Shown here in pieces: positions 13,810 to 20,308 of a stretch of DNA of 21,003 bases. Position 1 is the first letter of the stretch. Each line of letters begins with the position of its first letter. A model generated the notes under the pieces. That model was not told the DNA's origin and did no database searches. It saw only the letters and a program-made list of their open reading frames with translations. The DNA comes from Hyphococcus sp. GTDB lineage: Bacteria; Pseudomonadota; Alphaproteobacteria; Caulobacterales; Parvularculaceae. A program made the position numbers and the translations under genes. The stretch lies in NCBI GenBank assembly GCA_021604585.1, contig BQJG01000056.1:1-21003 (forward strand), in the 5' to 3' direction.

Positions 13810-15834
13810 CTATGGACTCCCAATATGTGCGCCGCTCACAAGATCGACTTCAGCCATCTTCAAGGCTTCAATTAGATGCGTCAGCATTTCACCATATTGG
13901 TCCATGACCCGCTGCTTGTTTTTACTGATAGGAGAGCGGACTTGAGCCGAACTGAAGGTCCTGATGGGGCGCTTAACTTCATAAAACGCCATGCAATTGT
14001 CGGACCATTCAAGCCCACAATGAGAAATTATATCTCGTGCGTGGCGTTCAAAATTATCGACAAGATCTTCGTATTGAACATGGAGTAGATCTTGCTGCAA
14101 AACTTCATGCCAATGCGCCATTGCGCGCGCATACTCACCATAATAATGCCCAGTATCAGACAGACTACTCGCGAAAGGCCAACCTTTGCTGAAATCGTGG
14201 CGGTATATCGAAAAACAAGTTTCAATCGGGTTTCGCCTTACATGAATCAACTTTGCTTCCGGAAAGAGGTTTTTAATTAGTCCAATAGAACGAATGTTCA
14301 TTGGCTGTTTGTCGACAACATACTGAGCGTCTTCGACATTAGGCCAGGCGGAAAAATACTCTTCGCGCCAGGCGGTCAGCTTCTCCAAAGGAATATCCTG
14401 GAAACGCTTCACATTTTTTTCTTCGGCCCAGCGGAACGCTGCATCATGTATAACTGGCAGCGCCTCAAGCTCTCCCGCCCCCGTTACCTGCGGATGAGCG
14501 GCAAGAATGCTCTCCATCAGCGTCGTTCCTGAGCGAGGGGCGCCAATAATAAAAACCGGAGCCGCCCGACCTGGTGCAAAATTTATGGGAGAATCACTTG
14601 GTGCAAAAAAACGTATGTCGCGCCGGCGGTTTTCTTCCGCTTTGTTTCGATCATATTCGATTTTTTCTATCCGGATTAGCTCCCTGTTGAGCTCATTCCC
14701 GCGATCAAAAGCCTGCATTGCACCGGAAAAATCTTTACGTTCATGCAAAACCGCCCCAACAGATAAATATAACGTCGCCCGGCTAGCGAGCGGGTTGCTG
14801 TCGTCATCAGCCATGTTTTGCATGACTGAAAACAGCTCATCTTCGATATTCCCTTTTGTTATTGTCGCCATGTGCGCATAACAAAGTGGGTTTGCCGGAT
14901 CTAACCCAATCGCCTCGCGGCAGTACTGTTCGGACTTCGCGAGATCGCCCAAGAATAAGTTGTACCGAGCTTGGGCGTATTTAAGTTCGCTCATCTGAGG
15001 AGCTAGCTTTTGTGCCTGATCAAGCGCATGCCCCGCTTCATCATAATCAAACGCTAAAAGACAATATCGCGCGTATGTAACCAAGTCTGCGGGCTGCGGA
15101 GAAGCGGCATCGATAATCGGCTTAAAGGCGTCGCGCGCTTTTTTTACATCAAGCATCTCAGCGTATGCGCTCGCAAGGCAACGGTGCGCGTCCTTATCCG
15201 CAGGATTGATCTGGCGCCAAACTGCGGCAGTCTCGTATAGCGACTGCCATTTTCTCAGATGGATTGCCGCACCGCACACTGTCTTTAAAACTGCAACATT
15301 TGACGGCCATTTTTCTCGCGCAACCATTGCGGTCGAATAGGCATCGTCCAAAGCGCCTGCAGATAGTTTTGCTTTTACGGCGCCGAGCAGCGCTTTGACG
15401 TTATTTGGCTCAAGGTGATGAGCAATTTCAAACGCTTCCGCCGCTGATTCAAACTCTTCTAATCGCAGCAACGCCGAAGCGAGACGCAGGCGGATGTTGG
15501 CGTCGTTGGGCGCCAGGCCGGCAGCCGCTCGCAAATGATCTGCAACACAGTCTGGATTTTTCAGCTTTGCATATAGAGCGGCAATGTTCAGCCGATAAAT
15601 TGGTTCGTTCGGGTCAATAGCGATGGCGCGCTCAATCCACTCTGTAGCTTTAGCCGTATCATTTTCAGCCGCGACAATCAGCCCGAACAAGTGGAGCGCG
15701 TCGGCATGGGCAGGTGATATTTGCATGACTTGGTCGCAAAGCGACCTGGCCGACTGGATATCCCCTGACTGAAGATCGGCGAAGGCTCGATCAATCATCA
15801 CCGACATCGCGTTTTTATCCTGCATTTCCGTCAT
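13810..15834 (-). CDS. TPR-repeat sulfotransferase
   Basis: A 674-residue two-part protein. Residues 10-400 are tetratricopeptide repeats (for example AKATEWIERAIAIDPNEPIYRLNIAALYAKL), a protein-interaction scaffold. Residues 426-650 are a sulfotransferase domain: the 5'-phosphosulfate loop PVFIIGAPRSGTTLMESIL (about 427-444) and the 3'-phosphate motif IHVRRNPIETCFSIYRHDF (about 530-548) are both intact. It should transfer sulfate from PAPS to an unknown acceptor, perhaps a protein or a surface glycan. No signal peptide is seen. Start choice is open: ATG 15834 is used; ATG 15807 has a better AGGA site, and TTG 15885 is possible. The coding GC is visibly lower than in mnmA or the downstream genes, and the gene stands alone, which hints at transfer. 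Confidence 0.88.
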   Translation of the reverse strand: MTEMQDKNAMSVMIDRAFADLQSGDIQSARSLCDQVMQISPAHADALHLFGLIVAAENDTAKATEWIERAIAIDPNEPIYRLNIAALYAKLKNPDCVADHLRAAAGLAPNDANIRLRLASALLRLEEFESAAEAFEIAHHLEPNNVKALLGAVKAKLSAGALDDAYSTAMVAREKWPSNVAVLKTVCGAAIHLRKWQSLYETAAVWRQINPADKDAHRCLASAYAEMLDVKKARDAFKPIIDAASPQPADLVTYARYCLLAFDYDEAGHALDQAQKLAPQMSELKYAQARYNLFLGDLAKSEQYCREAIGLDPANPLCYAHMATITKGNIEDELFSVMQNMADDDSNPLASRATLYLSVGAVLHERKDFSGAMQAFDRGNELNRELIRIEKIEYDRNKAEENRRRDIRFFAPSDSPINFAPGRAAPVFIIGAPRSGTTLMESILAAHPQVTGAGELEALPVIHDAAFRWAEEKNVKRFQDIPLEKLTAWREEYFSAWPNVEDAQYVVDKQPMNIRSIGLIKNLFPEAKLIHVRRNPIETCFSIYRHDFSKGWPFASSLSDTGHYYGEYARAMAHWHEVLQQDLLHVQYEDLVDNFERHARDIISHCGLEWSDNCMAFYEVKRPIRTFSSAQVRSPISKNKQRVMDQYGEMLTHLIEALKMAEVDLVSGAHIGSP

Positions 15835-16129
15835 TCGTGGTGAAGTGGATTTTCGCGGCGGAACATAGGGATAGAGGGTGGGCAATGCGAGTCCCGTGAA
15901 TGAGCGCCGTCCAGGCGGGGAATTTGGCGCCCTGCCCGCGCTCTCGCGTTTTTTGCGAGGCGCTTGTTTATTGGCTTTCGCCCGAGTCTGGCGCCATTTA
16001 GCATTTTTTGATCTGTCTGTTTCTTCGTCATCTTCATCGGCAGAGGCCCTAAACGCGCCGCCAACCCCAGTTCGAGACTCACGCCGCGCATCATTTCGTT
16101 TGGAAGGAAGTATACGCCCTGTCCGGATA
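15835..16129. other. Gene-free stretch upstream of the sulfotransferase
   Basis: Overlapping short frames exist on both strands (for example up to 16094 on the minus strand), but their proteins are arginine- or serine-rich without family resemblance and lack convincing ribosome sites, so I do not call a gene. The stretch presumably carries the sulfotransferase promoter and leader. Together with the hairpin at 16130-16167 and the 55 bases beyond it, it makes up a 388-base gap before the HxlR-like gene. Confidence 0.5.
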
Positions 16130-16167
16130 GGGTGGATGAAATAAATCCAACTTTATTTCATCCACCC
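16130..16167. repeat. Perfect 16-bp inverted repeat with 6-base loop
   Basis: Arms GGGTGGATGAAATAAA and TTTATTTCATCCACCC match at all 16 positions around TCCAAC. It lies 55 bases downstream of the HxlR-like gene's stop and about 300 bases upstream of the sulfotransferase, both on the minus strand. Neither side is followed by a T-run, so a standard intrinsic terminator is unlikely. On the minus strand a TATAAG sequence lies about 20 bases before it, so it could be an operator over a sulfotransferase promoter, but this is speculative. Confidence 0.7.
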
Positions 16168-16222
16168 CTTCTGAAATGGCCTTATACTACGGCCCGCCGC
16201 CGCACATTTGCTGGAGAGCCCA

Positions 16223-16573
16223 TCAAGCCTCGCGTTTCTTCATGCGGCGGGCCCAGCCTGCAGCCCAATTGGACAAGGGCAACAAATGATCAATCAACGC
16301 CGCACCGTCGCTGGTTAATTGATAACCATCCCCGGAAAGCGCGACGATCCCGGCTGCGCGCAATTCATGCAAACGCGCATTCAAGACGCTTGGATTGGTT
16401 TCCGCCGCCTGCTCAAGCGCGCGGAAAGTCAACGGCGCGCCGCGCAGTTCCCACAATATCCGCAAGCTGGTCTTGCGGCCCAACAAATCAAGCACCGCCA
16501 TGATCGGGCGCCCGGTGTTTGAGCCCCGCACCGGCCGGCCGGGCGCCGGGATTTTTCTGACCGTCAACTGCAT
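16223..16573 (-). CDS. HxlR-like winged-helix transcriptional regulator
   Basis: A 116-residue DNA-binding protein of the HxlR type. The winged helix spans about residues 25-95: AVLDLLGRKTSLRILWELRGAPLTFRALEQA, then NPSVLNARLHELRAAGIVALSGDGYQLTSDG. It has no cysteine at all, so it cannot be a thiol redox sensor of the HypR/YodB type. Start is unsettled: ATG 16573 directly abuts GGGAG, whereas TTG 16567 has that GGGAG at a good 6-base distance, and ATG 16501 would give a shorter protein that still holds the domain. It is divergent from the carboxymuconolactone-decarboxylase-family gene across 65 bp containing duplicated dyads, suggesting it represses that gene and itself. Confidence 0.85.
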   Translation of the reverse strand: MQLTVRKIPAPGRPVRGSNTGRPIMAVLDLLGRKTSLRILWELRGAPLTFRALEQAAETNPSVLNARLHELRAAGIVALSGDGYQLTSDGAALIDHLLPLSNWAAGWARRMKKREA

Positions 16574-16577
16574 CTCC

Positions 16578-16628
16578 CTATTGCTATGGTTTTCATAGCA
16601 ATGTTCTATTGCTATGTTTTCAATAGCA
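16578..16628. promoter_or_regulatory. Tandem dyads, candidate operator of the HxlR-like regulator
   Basis: The 11-mer CTATTGCTATG occurs at 16578-16588 and again at 16606-16616, 28 bp apart. The first copy is part of a perfect dyad (ATTGCTATG, 5-base centre, CATAGCAAT; 16580-16602). The second copy is followed by TTTTCAATAGCA, giving a CTATTG/CAATAG dyad (16606-16626). Both lie in the 65-bp gap between the divergent regulator and enzyme genes, overlapping where promoters must be. Binding by the adjacent regulator is inference. Confidence 0.7.
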
Positions 16629-16638
16629 GGAGTCTTCC

Positions 16639-17196
16639 ATGGCCGCCAGAATAAGCCCCGCCGAACCGCCCTTTTCCGCAGCCGTGCAGAAAACGCTGGA
16701 TCGGCTGATGCCGCCGGGCGTGCCGCCGCTGGCGCTGTTCACCATGCTCGCTCGCGATGAGCGGCTGTTCGCAAAGTTCATGGGCGGCGGCCTGCTCGAC
16801 AAGGGCCATCTGACTTTGCGCCAGCGCGAAATCGTGATTGACCGGGTCACGGCGCAATGCGGCTCGGAATATGAATGGGGCGTTCATGCGGCTTTTTTTG
16901 CGGACAAGGCAGGCCTTGGCGCCGACGAGCGATATTCGCTCGTTCATGGCGGCGCGACCGATCCATGCTGGACCGATCAGCGCGACGCCATGCTCATCCG
17001 CCTTTGCGATGCGTTGCACCAAGACTGTTCGATCAGCGACGACTTATGGGATCAGGCGGCGAAGGACTTCACCGCAGAAGCCCTGCTCGAAATCCTCATG
17101 CTGGCGGGATTTTACCGGACGGTTTCCTATCTGACCAACGCGACGGCGCTGCCTTTAGAAAAATTCGCGGCCCGGTTTCCGCCACGTCGCGGCTGA
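16639..17196 (+). CDS. Carboxymuconolactone decarboxylase-family protein
   Basis: A 185-residue all-helical protein of the CMD/AhpD superfamily. The core motif is TLRQREIVIDRVTAQCGSEYEWGVH (about residues 59-83), with Cys74, Glu77 and His83. The second cysteine of the AhpD CxxC pair is absent (Glu77 there), so it is probably not a peroxidase; the Y-E-W-x-x-H form is that of the decarboxylase-like branch. The true substrate is unknown. ATG 16639 has an excellent AGGAG site with 6-base spacing. It is divergent from an HxlR-like regulator with dyads between them, which suggests induction by a small, perhaps aromatic or lactone, compound. It converges with the cytochrome gene 17 bp away. Confidence 0.88.
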   Translation: MAARISPAEPPFSAAVQKTLDRLMPPGVPPLALFTMLARDERLFAKFMGGGLLDKGHLTLRQREIVIDRVTAQCGSEYEWGVHAAFFADKAGLGADERYSLVHGGATDPCWTDQRDAMLIRLCDALHQDCSISDDLWDQAAKDFTAEALLEILMLAGFYRTVSYLTNATALPLEKFAARFPPRRG

Positions 17197-17213
17197 GCTG
17201 CGCGGCAGTACGA

Positions 17214-18101
17214 TTACTGCTGGCTGGAAGGCCGCCACATAACGTTTTCAGGAACCGGCTCATCAACAAGAGCCGTTAGATAAGCGTACAAGTCATCGAC
17301 CTCATCGTCACTCAGTTCGGGAAACCGGTCGGGCGCAACGAGCCCCATCAGGCCTAGCTCACGTCCGCCCGGGGCTACACCTGACTCGATAAGCGTTTCA
17401 AATTCCTCACGCGAATAGGCGGCGACAATGGCGAGATCCGGCGTCACGCCCCAGATCGTACTGCCGCGCACGTCGAGGCCGTGACATTCATTGCACATGC
17501 TCATCGCCATATACTCGCCGCGTGCGCGCTGCGGCTCGGCGGCGGCGTCGACCTTAAGCTCGGGCACAAGCGCCACCATCTGCACCATGTGAATCTCCGC
17601 GCCTCTGGCGAAATCCCAACGCACTGGCCAGCCCAGTTTCGGTTTGGGAAGTTTCTGTTCCACCACCGGCGCCGATTGCAAAAGGGCGATCAGCGCCGCC
17701 ATGTCTTCATCTGTCAGCCGCGTAAAGTTATATGACGGCATGGAAATCAGCGCCCGGGCATTCCGGTCAATACCCTGACGGACCGCTGCCTCAATAGTTG
17801 CGGCGTCATTGGCTTGCGCATAGGCGGCGAGGTTCGGCGCCACCGCCCGTTCCGGCCAGTCCCACTGTTCGCCAAAATCCGCGCCCTCAAGCTGTTGTCC
17901 GTGACAGCCGAAACAGCCGCGCGTGCGCGCAACATGACGGCCATGTTCGATGGATGCCGCATCGGTTGGTATTGGTTGATCGAAATCCGGGCCGCGCGCG
18001 ACATCGCGCAACCTCGCTTCACTTGCCCAATAAACGCCCGCCGCCGCCAACAGCACGATGGCGGCCACAGATCCCAAAATGATGGATGCTACTTTGACCA
18101 C
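17214..18101 (-). CDS. Membrane-anchored di-haem cytochrome c
   Basis: A 295-residue periplasmic electron-transfer protein with an N-terminal membrane anchor (KVASIILGSVAAIVLLAAAGVYW). Two class I cytochrome c domains follow: the first has CFGCH (about residues 63-67), with Met in SMPSYNF a likely axial ligand; the second has CNECH (about 203-207), with Met in LGLMGLVAPDRFP a likely ligand. GTG 18101 is chosen because GGAGG lies just upstream; a GTG at 18119 would add six residues. The layout resembles cytochrome subunits of membrane alcohol or aldehyde dehydrogenases, but no dehydrogenase is adjacent, so its partner is unknown. It lies downstream of hemA on the same strand after a 63-bp gap. 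Confidence 0.88.
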   Translation of the reverse strand: MVKVASIILGSVAAIVLLAAAGVYWASEARLRDVARGPDFDQPIPTDAASIEHGRHVARTRGCFGCHGQQLEGADFGEQWDWPERAVAPNLAAYAQANDAATIEAAVRQGIDRNARALISMPSYNFTRLTDEDMAALIALLQSAPVVEQKLPKPKLGWPVRWDFARGAEIHMVQMVALVPELKVDAAAEPQRARGEYMAMSMCNECHGLDVRGSTIWGVTPDLAIVAAYSREEFETLIESGVAPGGRELGLMGLVAPDRFPELSDDEVDDLYAYLTALVDEPVPENVMWRPSSQQ

Positions 18102-18164
18102 GTTCCCTCCCCAGAACACGCAAACAAAGTCAGTCGTTTGGCTCGACCTTGGAGCCTAGTCTTT

Positions 18165-19409
18165 TCAGGCCGCGCGCTTCAGCTTCAGCACCGTCCACGC
18201 ATCATCAAGCGCTTTCAGCAAGAACGCCATGTGGTCGTCCGTGTGCAATGGCGTCGGCGTCAGGCGCAGGCGCTCTGTCCCCTTCGGCACGGTCGGATAG
18301 TTAATCGGCTGGACGTAGATATTGTGCTCTTCAAGCAGGTAGTCCGTGACGCGCTTGCACTGCACCGGATCGCCAACCTTGATCGGCACGATATGGCTGA
18401 CCGATGGCATGACCGGCAGGCCTTCATCGGCGAGAAGTTGTTTGAGGCGCGCCGCACGCTCCTGATGCTGTTCACGCAGATGGTTTGAGACTTTCAGCGT
18501 CTCAACGCTGGCGAGCGCGCCAGCCACCAGCACCGGCGAAAGCGCGGTCGTAAAAATAAACCCTGACGCGTAAGAGCGGATCGCATCGACAATGTCGGAG
18601 CTCGACGCGATGTAACCGCCCATGACACCGAACGCCTTGCCGAGCGTGCCTTCGATAATGTCGATGCGGTGCGCAACGCCATCGCGTTCGGAAACGCCGC
18701 CGCCGCGCGGGCCATAGAGCCCCACCGCATGCACTTCGTCGAGATAGGTGAACGCATTGAAGCGCTTCGCGAGATCGCAGATTTCTTTTAAGGGCGCGAT
18801 GTCGCCGTCCATCGAGTAGACGGATTCAAACGCGATGACTTTCGGGCGTTCCAGCGGCAGCTCACTCAACAATTCTTCGAGATGCTCAAGGTCGTTATGG
18901 CGCCAGATGCGCTTGATCGAACGGCCGCCTCTGATGCCTTCGATCATCGAGGCGTGATTGAGTTCGTCGGACAGGATCACGCAATCGGGAAGGATGCGCG
19001 ATATGGTCGACAGAGTCGCTTCGTTGGAAACGTAGCCCGACGTAAACAACAGCGCGGCTTCCTTGCCATGCAGATCGGCGAGCGCGCGTTCGAGTTTCAC
19101 ATGATAATGCGTGGTGCCTGCGATATTGCGGGTGCCGCCTGCGCCAGCGCCGACTTTTTGCAACGCCTCTTCCATGGCGCCGACCACCGCTGGGTGCTGG
19201 CCCATGCCGAGATAGTCGTTTGAGCACCAGACGGTGATCTCGCGCGGCGCTTTATCAGGAACACCGGGGCCGACCTCATTATGGCCGCCATAATACAAAG
19301 CCGTCGGGAATCGTCCGCGCGCGCGCTCAAGGTCGGCAAAAACCCGATAACGGCCCTCTGCCCGAACTGCGTCTACCGCCGACCGGAATGCTTTGTTGTA
19401 ATCGACCAT
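18165..19409 (-). CDS. hemA: 5-aminolevulinate synthase (HemA, C4 pathway)
   Basis: Condenses glycine with succinyl-CoA to 5-aminolevulinate, the committed step of haem synthesis in alphaproteobacteria. It is a PLP enzyme of the alpha-oxoamine synthase family; the Schiff-base lysine is Lys258 in GTLGKAFGVMGG, and the cofactor aspartate lies in YLDEVHAVGLYGPRGGG (Asp224). The N-terminus MVDYNKAF...EGRYRVFADLER matches the classical enzyme and fixes the start at ATG 19409 (414 residues); a longer GTG frame to 19460 is unlikely. ITVWCSNDYLGMGQHP and YVQPINYPTVPKGTERLRLTPTP are specific to HemA and separate it from KBL and BioF. An iron-box-like palindrome lies about 180 bp upstream. Confidence 0.97.
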   Translation of the reverse strand: MVDYNKAFRSAVDAVRAEGRYRVFADLERARGRFPTALYYGGHNEVGPGVPDKAPREITVWCSNDYLGMGQHPAVVGAMEEALQKVGAGAGGTRNIAGTTHYHVKLERALADLHGKEAALLFTSGYVSNEATLSTISRILPDCVILSDELNHASMIEGIRGGRSIKRIWRHNDLEHLEELLSELPLERPKVIAFESVYSMDGDIAPLKEICDLAKRFNAFTYLDEVHAVGLYGPRGGGVSERDGVAHRIDIIEGTLGKAFGVMGGYIASSSDIVDAIRSYASGFIFTTALSPVLVAGALASVETLKVSNHLREQHQERAARLKQLLADEGLPVMPSVSHIVPIKVGDPVQCKRVTDYLLEEHNIYVQPINYPTVPKGTERLRLTPTPLHTDDHMAFLLKALDDAWTVLKLKRAA

Positions 19410-19543
19410 CGCACTCGTTGTGGGCCTTCTTGGCCCCCCGCTTCTTTTCAACACAGACACATAATCGCGTCGCGGCGAGAAAGGCCAGTGCTTAGCCTAC
19501 AGAAAGCGCTGGACCGATGGCCGCAGCGTGTGAAATGTGGGCG

Positions 19544-19577
19544 AAAAAGAAAACGCGCCTCCCGAAAGAAGCGCGTT
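19544..19577 (-). terminator. Intrinsic terminator of ldtR
   Basis: On the minus strand a 10-bp stem AACGCGCTTC/GAGGCGCGTT (one G-U pair) with a 6-base loop is followed at once by TTCTTTTT. It starts 54 bases after the ldtR stop codon. This is the clearest Rho-independent terminator in the window and separates ldtR from hemA, implying that hemA has its own promoter downstream of it unless readthrough occurs. Confidence 0.85.
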
Positions 19578-19585
19578 CACGCAGC

Positions 19586-19608
19586 AAATTGAGAATGGTT
19601 CTCAATTT
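19586..19608. promoter_or_regulatory. Iron-box-like palindrome (Irr or Fur type)
   Basis: A perfect 10-bp inverted repeat, AAATTGAGAA and TTCTCAATTT, around TGG. It resembles the alphaproteobacterial Irr box (TTTAGAA-N3-TTCTAAA as I recall it; 12 of 14 positions) and the Fur box (TGATAAT-N-ATTATCA; 11 of 14). It lies in the ldtR-hemA gap, about 180 bp before hemA. It could instead be an RNA hairpin in the ldtR 3' untranslated region, since it is upstream of the ldtR terminator. Confidence 0.6.
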
Positions 19609-19631
19609 ATCTGATTGCTCTCGCAAATTTG

Positions 19632-20162
19632 TTAGAGGCGATAGCGCACCTGATCGGCCCAGAAGCGCTCAAGGCGCTGAAGGGTCTTATTGGTGTCCTC
19701 AATCAGCTGATTGTTGACGCCGCCGACCTGCTCCACCGAGACCAGCTGACGCTCGAACAACGCCGTGATCGCGTCGCGCACTTCAAGGCCAACTTCTGTC
19801 AGGGACACGCGCTTGGAACGGCGATCCGTATTGGAGCGCTCATCCTTGATATAGCCCTTTTCGACGAGCTGCTTGAGATTATAAGAGACGTTGGAGCCAA
19901 GATAATGCCCGCGCGAACGCAGCTCGCCCGGCGTCAGCTCCGCATCGCCAATATTGTAAAGCAGCAGCGCCTGGACGGAATTAATCTCCGTCTGGCCGAG
20001 CCGCTCCAGCTCATCCTTGATCACGTCGAGAAGCTGGCGATGCAGCCGCTCCACAAGATGCAAAAGCTGGAGATAGCCGGATTCCAGCGCCTCCGGATCA
20101 TTGCCGACCTTGCTCGCGCTTTCGCCAATCACTTCTCGTATAGCCCCGTTTACCGACATCAT
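19632..20162 (-). CDS. ldtR: MarR-family transcriptional regulator, LdtR-like
   Basis: A 176-residue winged-helix regulator. The central segment INSVQALLLYNIGDAELTPGELRSRGHYLGSNVSYNLKQLVEKGYI, followed by the wing NTDRRSKRVSLTEVG, is characteristic of the LdtR group conserved across alphaproteobacteria, where it controls an L,D-transpeptidase and stress tolerance in Liberibacter. The recognition helix is GSNVSYNLKQLVEKG. Start: ATG 20162, with ATG 20159 and GTG 20168 as alternatives; none has a strong ribosome site. It is divergent from hemB, with a 16-bp palindrome in the 146-bp gap, and is followed by its own terminator. The L,D-transpeptidase target is not in the window. The symbol is assigned by family resemblance. 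Confidence 0.87.
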   Translation of the reverse strand: MMSVNGAIREVIGESASKVGNDPEALESGYLQLLHLVERLHRQLLDVIKDELERLGQTEINSVQALLLYNIGDAELTPGELRSRGHYLGSNVSYNLKQLVEKGYIKDERSNTDRRSKRVSLTEVGLEVRDAITALFERQLVSVEQVGGVNNQLIEDTNKTLQRLERFWADQVRYRL

Positions 20163-20236
20163 GCACACTCACTGAACCAAACCTGAGCCCCCGGTATACG
20201 CAGGAGGTCTAAAAGCGCCGTTAAACCGGAACGTTC

Positions 20237-20252
20237 AATTTGAAATCAAATT
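20237..20252. promoter_or_regulatory. AT-rich palindrome between ldtR and hemB
   Basis: Arms AATTTGA and TCAAATT match perfectly around AA. It lies about 75 bp upstream of ldtR and 57 bp upstream of hemB, in their shared divergent promoter region. Size and symmetry suit a MarR-family dimer, so LdtR autoregulation is the simplest reading, but this is inference. Confidence 0.5.
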
Positions 20253-20308
20253 CTAAAGATGCAGCCATTAGGCTAGGCTTCATCGACGCCAGAGAATAAT
20301 AACGGAAT

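Noticed and set aside
15831..16144. Short frames on both strands upstream of the sulfotransferase
   Set aside because: Low-complexity arginine- or serine-rich proteins, no good ribosome site, no family resemblance, and mutual overlap.
17205..17220. Dyad GCAGTA/TACTGC between two convergent genes
   Set aside because: Only 6-bp arms, overlaps a coding end, and no T-run; too weak to call a bidirectional terminator.
18140..18156. GGCTC/GAGCC stem downstream of hemA as terminator
   Set aside because: Five base pairs without a U-run; not enough support.
18165..19409. Reading the PLP enzyme as 2-amino-3-ketobutyrate ligase or BioF
   Set aside because: The N-terminal EGRYRVFADLER and C-terminal YVQPINYPTVPKGTERLR segments are specific to HemA, and hemB lies nearby.
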